DNA from: Cunninghamia lanceolata | Taxonomy: Eukaryota > Streptophyta > Pinopsida > Cupressales > Cupressaceae | DNA: 64,000 nt | Reading direction: 5' to 3' | Assembly: GCA_027924645.1 (NCBI GenBank) | Contig: BSBN01000047.1 | Span: forward strand, 6,696,001-6,760,000 | Shown: piece by piece, positions 57,912 to 64,000 of the stretch | Layout of the letters: each line of letters opens with the position of its first letter | Position numbering within the stretch: position 1 is the stretch's first letter | The notes under the pieces: model-generated | Database searches by the model: none | What the model was told of the DNA's origin: nothing | What the model saw: only the letters and a program-made list of their open reading frames with translations | Position numbers and translations under genes: made by a program

Positions 57912-58679
57912 GCAACTGCCAGAAAAACGGTTACATTGATCCAAGGATCAGGATCCTCTCATAGCAATTAGCGGTCCAGATGAAAAGCACATGCTTCGCC
58001 AGTTAGCAAATGTACAGCTGGCACAGAATATTCCAGCATCTTTAACTTGATTCAGTCTCCAGCTGGCGAACAGCATATTTGACAATATCCTCCTCATTTC
58101 TGGTTCATGTTGCCTCCATGCGCAACTTTGTAATTATCAGCTTCAGCAGCAGCTCTAACAGCATCATGACTTCAATGCTCAGCTTCAGCAGCAGCATCAT
58201 GACTTCCTGCAAGTAAACAGACAAACATTAAGTTCATCATCATGTGGATAAACAACAGGAATTTAAACATTTTATTAAACAAGCCCCCAAAAATGCGCAT
58301 CTACAGGCAATCGGGCTCCAAATTTCCATTGCTTCATGTTTTCCCGCCCATTTCCATGTGTATCGGGTTCAAATATGATCAGGTATGTCAAAATATACAA
58401 GGAAATAATCGCCCTTCAACCATCCTTCGAATCCGGCTTTGCATGCTCTGCTTGTATGTTTCGGGTCATCATCATCATGTTCGCATCGGCGTGACCACAT
58501 ATGATCAGGTTGACAATATTAGACTTGGCCGATGGCAACAGTTATACCTACGTCAAAATCATGATGATGCCCAACCCTATGTCTTCTATCCAGCTGCAGG
58601 ATACCACGAAATATGATGCTCCTCCTTTCCGAATGCTCTGATGAAAAGCACATCAGGATGTTTCACTTCTGCATATTGG

Positions 58680-59185
58680 GGAAAGAAAGACATCATCATC
58701 ATCATCATGACGAAGACAAATAGGAGGTTTTGGAATATGATCCTGCAGCTAAGGAAAGGAATATGATGGTGACGTCATCGTCATATTCGGGCTTCATTAA
58801 AATGCAAAGGATGACGTCACCGTCATGTTTCGTTAAGATCAGGGGATAAATGCAAGATCGGGTCACCTTAGGAAGATGATCAGGTGATGAAAGTAAAATG
58901 ACCCCTTTGCAGCCAAGGTAACCCTCTCGAAAGATCAGGATGATGATGATCATCATCATATCTGCACTAGGTGATCTAAAATATGATCCTGCTGAATGTC
59001 CAGATGACGTCATCAGGATATCCGAGGCCTTTGTTAATCTTAGAACATGACGTCATCGTCATCATCATATTGGCGAACAGGATCATGCCTTGGAAAATAT
59101 CCTGCTGAAGGAGAAAGGTGATGGTGATGTCATCCTGATATTTGCTTCTTCGTTTATCAGGTCGGGATGACGTCATCAGGATATC
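58680..59185. promoter_or_regulatory. A2: array of TGACGTCA sites
   Basis: Five perfect TGACGTCA palindromes at 58770, 58812, 59005, 59048 and 59168, most followed by TC[AG]TCAT or TCAGGATAT. Further ATCATCATGATGATG tracts lie around them. The word is a bZIP (TGA/CRE-type) recognition sequence. It lies upstream of the TATA box and recurs in A1 and A3. Confidence 0.6.
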
Positions 59186-60025
59186 TGCAAAAGGTTATAC
59201 TTCTCGGCAGGAGGATATTGCGAAATGTCGGGTAGAGAAACAAGATCATGATGATCTTGACAACATGACTTAGGAATGAAATATCACCCTCCCTTTGAAA
59301 GATAAGGTGATCATCATGATCACGCAAAAGGAGATCAGGAGGATATTACGAAATGTGATCCTGCCTTGAAATATCATGATGATGATGATCACCAGGACTT
59401 TGTCGTGCGCATGCAAATTATGCAGATGGTGGGTTTCTTAAGTAGGGTGATATTATAATATCAGCATGATATTATAATATCAGGTGATTTTTAAATATCA
59501 TGATGCTCGCAATGTGCCCAAGGTTACTTGACGTATCACTTAAGATTGACGTCCGGATGTTTCGGGACTGCATGATTTTTATCAGGTGATAGAGTAAGAT
59601 CATGATGATGACCTTTGGCGATACAAAAGACCGCTCGACGGGGACAACCTACCACGACTTAAAGTTGACGTCCGGATATTTCGACCTCAGGATATTATCG
59701 GGGGTTTTTCAAATATCATGATGATGTTATTCATACAGCAATTATCAGGTTTGACCAAAACTTTGACTGTGCATAACTCCCTCATATGGACGAATTTTCG
59801 GGTGATGTAAAAGGCAAAACTGCATGGAATTTCAAGCTCTTTCTAACTATGAGGTCATAGAAACAAAATATGAACTTTGACAAACTAACCTCATGATGAT
59901 GACCTACCTCATCCTGACCTTCATGATGATGATGCACCTGACCTATTTTACCAAACCGCCAGAAAGTAGACAACACAAGCCAAAACAAAAGTTGGGTCCC
60001 TATTTTGATAAGTTAAAATGGGGCA

Positions 60026-60045
60026 TGTTGTGTAACCACACAACA
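60026..60045 (-). repeat. A2: terminal 20-bp perfect hairpin
   Basis: TGTTGTGT-GGTT-ACACAACA on the minus strand, identical to A1 and A3. Confidence 0.8.
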
Positions 60046-60050
60046 GAGAC
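60046..60050. repeat. target-site duplication GAGAC, right copy
   Basis: Exact match to 56927-56931. Confidence 0.82.
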
Positions 60051-60605
60051 CCGTTGTTCTAGGAAATATTTTAGACTCTAGTGATCAATCTTGATGTGGA
60101 AATGATTCCCTAATAGGTATGGCCGCCACTTCTATACTGCATGCAAAATAGCCATCATTTCCTTTTCATATGTAGAGAGTACTAAATTCTTACCTGAAAG
60201 GGCTTTGCTAGTGAATGCAATGGGATGTTCATCTTGAAGGAGAATAGCACCAAGTCCATTGCTGCAAGCATCACTCTCAATAGTGAAGGTCTTGAAAAAA
60301 TCTGGCATAGCTAGAATAGGTGTAGTACACATAGCATGTTTCAATTTGTCAAATGCCCACTCAGCAGCATGTGTCCATGTAAAAACATCCTTTTTCAACA
60401 GAGCTATTAATAGAGTTGCAATCTTCCCGTAATCCTTGACAAACTTGTGGTAGTAGCCAATCAATCCCAAAAAACAAGGAGGCTCTTGAGTGTCTGAGGA
60501 TGCGGCCAATTTTTTATGGCATCTATTTTGGCAAGATCCACTTGAACCCCTTGGGCTGAAACAATATACTCGAGATACTCCACTTCCTCCTATCCAAAAA
60601 CACAT
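60051..60605 (-). pseudogene. D: RNase H, upstream part
   Basis: GLIGYYHKFVKDYGKIATLL and FTWTHAAEWAFDKLKHAM (RT thumb/connection), then FTIESDACSNGLGAILLQ with the catalytic D-A-S present, and PIAFTSKALSGKNLVLSTYE carrying the catalytic E. A TAG follows ILHAV, then KWRPYLLGNHF and SLKYFLEQ up to the insertion point. Unlike B and C this element has only the Ty3-type RNase H, and its first catalytic Asp is kept. Confidence 0.82.
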
Positions 60606-61110
60606 TTAGACTATTCTGCACAGAGATGATGATCAAAGAGAAGTTGCAGTACAAGATCCAGATGCTAGAGATGCTCAGCCCATGTTTTACTATAGATGAG
60701 GATATCATCAAAGAAGACTAGAATGAATTTCCACAAGTAGGGCTAGAATATTTTATTCATCAATGCCTGGAATGTGGAAGGAGCATTAGTGAGGCCAAAG
60801 GGCATGACCAAAAACTCATAGTGGCCATCATGCATGCGAAAAGCCATTTTAGGGATATCACCCTCATGAACTTGAATTTGGTGATACCCAGAATGAAGAT
60901 CCAACTTGGAGAAAAAATGAGCACCATGAAGCTCATCAAGAAGCTCATAAACAACAGGAATTGAAAACTTATCCTTGATTGTGATGTGATTAAGTGCTCA
61001 GAAGTCAATGCAAAGGCACCATCACCCATCTTTTTTTTGGACGACAAGAACTAGTGAAGAAAAGGAACTGGTACTAGGGTGAATAATACCTTGCTTCAGT
61101 AAGTCTCAAA
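60606..61110 (-). pseudogene. D: reverse transcriptase
   Basis: Reading with several stops: [67 protein letters not shown] and the catalytic FFDD in ILVFFDDILIYSKTW near 60700. EYIVSAQGVQVDLAKIDAI follows. All Ty3 RT blocks are seen, and the order RT then RNase H is standard. Confidence 0.82.
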
Positions 61111-61416
61111 TGAGCATCTCAATCTCTATCTTTTGGTGAAATGGCTAGCGGTAGGGCCTAATGTTGGGAGGAATGCTTCAAAGAAGGAGCTGAATATGAT
61201 GGTCCTCTAGTCATGAAGGTGGCAATCCCACCAGTTTAGCAAAGACAGATGCATATCTATCCAAAATTTGTTGTAGATCTGAAAGAGTAGTGGAGATCGC
61301 TGATGGTTGCATCTAAATAGAATAGAGCTAAGCAATGACACCATGTGAATTCTTCTTAAGGAACTTTTTCATGCAATGTGAACTGATGATGCTGAGAGAC
61401 CCTAGTTGTAAGCCCT
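61111..61416 (-). pseudogene. D: linker between protease and RT
   Basis: Poorly preserved reading with frequent stops. Fragments such as LQQILDRYASVFAKLVGLPP and HHIQL are the usual lead-in to Ty3 RT. Confidence 0.6.
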
Positions 61417-61800
61417 TCAATGTGTGTTTTTGCACATTATCTGAAAACTGCATCCAAAGTTCAGCAAAATCCCATAAGATGGGTCTAAGTGTGCGTAACC
61501 ATTGAGCACCAAAACCACATCACATCCGCCTAAGGGGAAGGCAAACATGTCAAAGCGCAGGTTATAATCTCCAATAGAGATACGTACATTATGACACTTC
61601 CCTTTGCAAGGTAATGTGCCCCCATTAGCAATCATGACTTCAAAGCTGGAGCAAGGATGGACAAAATAATCAGCTTGTTTAGCGATACGAGGGTCAATGA
61701 AGTTATGAGTGCTACCAGAATCAATGAGTATTGTAAGAGGGAGATTCTTGAAGTAACCCTTCACCTGCATGGTTTGTGGGGTGGTAACTCATGCTAAAGC
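61417..61800 (-). pseudogene. D: aspartic protease
   Basis: LTILIDSGSTHNFIDPRIAK contains the canonical D-S-G active site, and FPLGGCDVVLVLNGYAHLDP is the usual C-terminal strand (L-G-x-x-[WY]). Same frame as gag, separated by TAG codons. Confidence 0.84.
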
Positions 61801-62670
61801 ATGGAGAGATATCTCTGGGTGGTCCTCCTGAGAAGGAGGGTCAACAGGCGGCTATTGAATGTCAACCTGATCATCTACTGTATCCTGAGCATCTTCATAA
61901 ACTTTAGTTGCAAGTGGAGAATCCACATCCAAGAGATAGAGCTTTTACTCAACACATCTATGTCCCCGAGTGAATTTCTCATCACAATTATAACAAAGCC
62001 CTTTTTCTCTACGTGCCCGCATCTCTGCTTCAAATAAATGCTTGATAGGAGTTGTTCTAGGAGCTGGCGTGATTGTAGGTCTTTGGGAAACCATATTTCT
62101 GAATGGAACAAAAGTAGATTTGGAGCGTTGTTGAGCTGTGATCTTGTCCTCCACCAACTTAGCCCACCCTAGGGCTTCCATCATTGTGCTGGGATGAAAC
62201 ATTTTAACCTCAGATCGGATTGCATCCTTTAGACCACTAACAAAACAACTCCTGAAGAATTAATCAGAAAATCCCTCTGTGTGATTGGCCAATTTCTCAA
62301 ATTATGTCTGATATTCTTTCATAGTGCCAGTTTGGCAAAGTTTAGTGAGTACTCTTGTGAAGTCATCAAAAGCACTAGGGCCAAATCGTTGCAAAATAAG
62401 TTTGCAAAAATATGTCCATTTTAGCTCTTCATGAGCCTTGATGTACCAACAGAACCATTGAAGGGCTTCATGTTCCAAATGAAAGGATGCAAGTGGGACT
62501 TTGTTGACATCAAAAGTATTATGTAGACTGAAATATTGTTCTGCCCGGTATATCCATCCATTCTGATCATCACCATTGAAGCGAGGAAAATCAAGCTTCA
62601 GCCCACAAAAATTGCTAGAAGAAGAGAACCCAGTGTCTGTAGAAGACTTTCGCTACCGTCTATTGTTCAT
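61801..62670 (-). pseudogene. D: gag with zinc knuckle
   Basis: ATG at 62670-62668, MNNRR then TAG. LKLDFPRFNGDDQNGWIYRA and HEALQWFCWY are the capsid-type signature of chromovirus Gag. Further on, LCYNCDEKFTRGHRC (near 61960) is the C-x2-C...G-H-x-C zinc knuckle for RNA binding. It remains in one frame with about five stops through to the protease. Confidence 0.82.
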
Positions 62671-63675
62671 GGTTGAATGCTGAAGATTGAGGCCAAGAAT
62701 TTTTTCATCCAGGATTTTTTTTTGGGAATGGGTAGAAAAACAAAAACAAAAACTTTTTTAGTAAAGGAAAATTTGGATTTGGAAAAAACTCTGATGGGTA
62801 ATTGGGGTTTGACTAGGTTTTGGAAACTTTCTGAGGGACAAGGAAGTAGAAAATGGGGATTTCAGAAGCGGGGTGAAAGAATGGGAAAATTTGTCCAAGA
62901 GGGACAAAGGAGAAGAAATAGGAAATGAACACTGAGGCAAAATTTGAAGGTGATTGGGTGATAATCGAAGAAGTTATGGCAAACCCTAAAAATAGATAAA
63001 TGTGGGATTTATGGCTTTGATAAGTGGAATTTGGGATAGGGTCCTCAAGGAAGGAAATATGTAGAATGGAATTTCAGGGGTTCCAATGAATTTTCAGGGG
63101 AAACAGAGCTAAAGCAAGGAAGATATGGAGAAAAAATAGAATTTTTTTCTTTTCTGGAAACGATCTATAACAGGATTTGCAATGGCTCTGGATACATGCA
63201 ATCTATGATTTATCAGCTGGCAATAGATATGGACCCCAAATATGTTTGGCTTCCTAAAGGTTCAGGGGATTCACTCGACTACCAATGTTGTCCAACAGCT
63301 TGCGTATTGGGGCAGTACCCCTCACTCCATGGCTCAGGTAAAACTAATAACTACTTTGCCACAAACAACAGCTCTTGGTTTACCTCATGGATGGGAACTA
63401 GTCAATCAAATAGGAGCCATTGCCCTTTTCGCTGGCAGGTCCTCTCAATGGGTCAGCTACTTCGGGGTTCCTGTGGTACTCCTCACAATGAGTTTTAGGG
63501 CTATGCCCAGGCACTTCCCATAGTTAAGTGGATAGGGTTTATTCCCTGATCCGAACCTACAATTGAAATGAACAATATAGATGAAAAGAAAAAAGAACTA
63601 TTGCAATAATCACAGCGCCTAGAGGCCACTATAAAAAAAAATAGTAGAAATTCCACCCAACGAGCCCAAGAAAGC
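62671..63675 (-). other. D: 5' leader
   Basis: About 1 kb between the primer site and gag. Non-coding; the plus-strand open frames (for example 62677-62928 and 63196-63523) have no motif and run against the element. Confidence 0.55.
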
Positions 63676-63687
63676 GCTTTGATACCA
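63676..63687 (-). promoter_or_regulatory. D: primer-binding site, initiator-Met tRNA
   Basis: Minus strand TGGTATCAAAGC two bases after the LTR end. It differs by one base (G to A) from the standard TGGTATCAGAGC that pairs with the 3' end of initiator tRNA-Met. Confidence 0.82.
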
Positions 63688-63689
63688 GA

Positions 63690-64000
63690 TGAGAGGAACC
63701 TCCTGCAACAAACTAATGAAAATGAATGAAATAATAGAAATAACAGAACATAAAAGGAATTCATTGATCGCAGGCCACTTCGAGGGGGCAACCTCCTTTG
63801 AGCAAGCTCAATACAATAAACTCATGGATGCCTTCATTGGCCTCAACACATACTTATATACTAAGTCTAATCTAAACAACTATTACTCCCCATGAATGTG
63901 GGATAATACAATATACTCATAGGATGACTTACAAAGCATATGTGTCCAATAACAATATACTAACAAAGTAAAGAGAAGGGTTACACACTGGTTCCTAACA
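63690..64000 (-). repeat. D: right LTR (5' LTR)
   Basis: 311 bp, TGTTAGGAACC ... GGTTCCTCTCA on the minus strand, ending at the last base of the window. TATA box TATATAAG at 63853-63860. Confidence 0.87.

Larger units (their letters stand above)
56932..60045 (-). mobile_element. A2: A-type solo LTR inserted in D
   Basis: 3,114 bp, minus orientation: starts at 60045 with the TGTTGTGT hairpin and ends at 56932 (ACCAACA on minus). A perfect 5-bp duplication GAGAC flanks it, and it splits the RNase H reading of D without other loss. It shares both ends with A1 but lacks the embedded gene. TG...CA ends, a 5-bp duplication and an internal TATA box are the signature of an LTR, so this is best read as a solo LTR of the A family. 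Its own ORFs are short and unsupported. Confidence 0.82.
55010..64000 (-). mobile_element. element D: chromodomain Ty3/gypsy (Reina-like), nested
   Basis: Complete LTR element: 311-bp LTRs at both ends, polypurine tract, initiator-Met primer site, Gag with zinc knuckle, protease, RT, RNase H, integrase and chromodomain. Without the 3.1-kb A2 insertion it would be about 5.9 kb. Small size, short LTRs and a C-terminal chromodomain fit the Reina group of chromoviruses. By hand count the LTRs differ at about 20 of 311 positions (about 6 percent), so it is not recent. The target duplication cannot be tested because the window ends at the right LTR end (left neighbour ACAAT). Confidence 0.87.

Noticed and set aside
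60760..61047. Minus-strand 95-codon ORF in element D
   Set aside because: Out-of-frame shadow of the RT reading that contains [13 protein letters not shown] and MPFGLTNAP.
62677..63523. Plus-strand ORFs in the D leader
   Set aside because: Antisense to D, short, without motifs, and between a primer-binding site and gag.

Overview
The window is nuclear DNA of a land plant with a large, repeat-filled genome. A gymnosperm is plausible, but nothing here fixes the taxon. I see no host gene that I can name, no rRNA or tRNA gene and no prokaryotic feature. Nearly everything is nested, decayed LTR retrotransposon sequence plus tandem repeats. Coding frames are readable over long distances, but stop codons and small indels break them. 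Most stops look like C-to-T decay (CAG to TAG, CGA to TGA, TGG to TAG), as expected for heavily methylated elements.

Layout. 1-1159 and 8304-8460 form one tandem repeat (unit about 175-186 bp) split by element A1 (1160-8303, minus). A1 has LTR-like ends and a TATA box, and it contains a long decayed gene with at least one intron. 8474-9474 is an unrecognised repeat-containing ORF. 9475-16571 is non-coding and rich in diverged duplications. 16572-22273 is element B (plus), a Ty3/gypsy Tat-like polyprotein in the unusual order protease, archaeal-type RNase H, RT, degenerate RNase H, integrase.

22274-51900 is a compound element C, LTR-internal-LTR-internal-LTR, minus strand, bounded by one 5-bp target duplication GTTTG. 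It is a Tat-type element with Gag, protease, G-patch motif, RT, dead RNase H, archaeal-type RNase H and integrase. Between integrase and 3' LTR lies an antisense plant-mobile-domain (PMD) gene. Shared stop codons in the two internal copies indicate that the array arose by duplication after insertion. The middle LTR is fused to the antisense gene by a deletion of about 2 kb.

52713-55009 is a second A-type copy (A3, plus), cut by element D (55010-64000, minus). D is a chromodomain-bearing, Reina-like Ty3/gypsy element with 311-bp LTRs and an initiator-Met primer site. D is itself interrupted in its RNase H by an A-type solo LTR (A2, 56932-60045) flanked by GAGAC. The nesting order is therefore A2 inside D inside A3.

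The most interesting material is the A family (a spliced gene embedded in a huge LTR-like unit, with bZIP-type TGACGTCA arrays and a perfect terminal hairpin), the upstream archaeal-type RNase H and duplicated Cys/His motif of B, and the antisense PMD gene of C with its inverted GCGCAT motif blocks.
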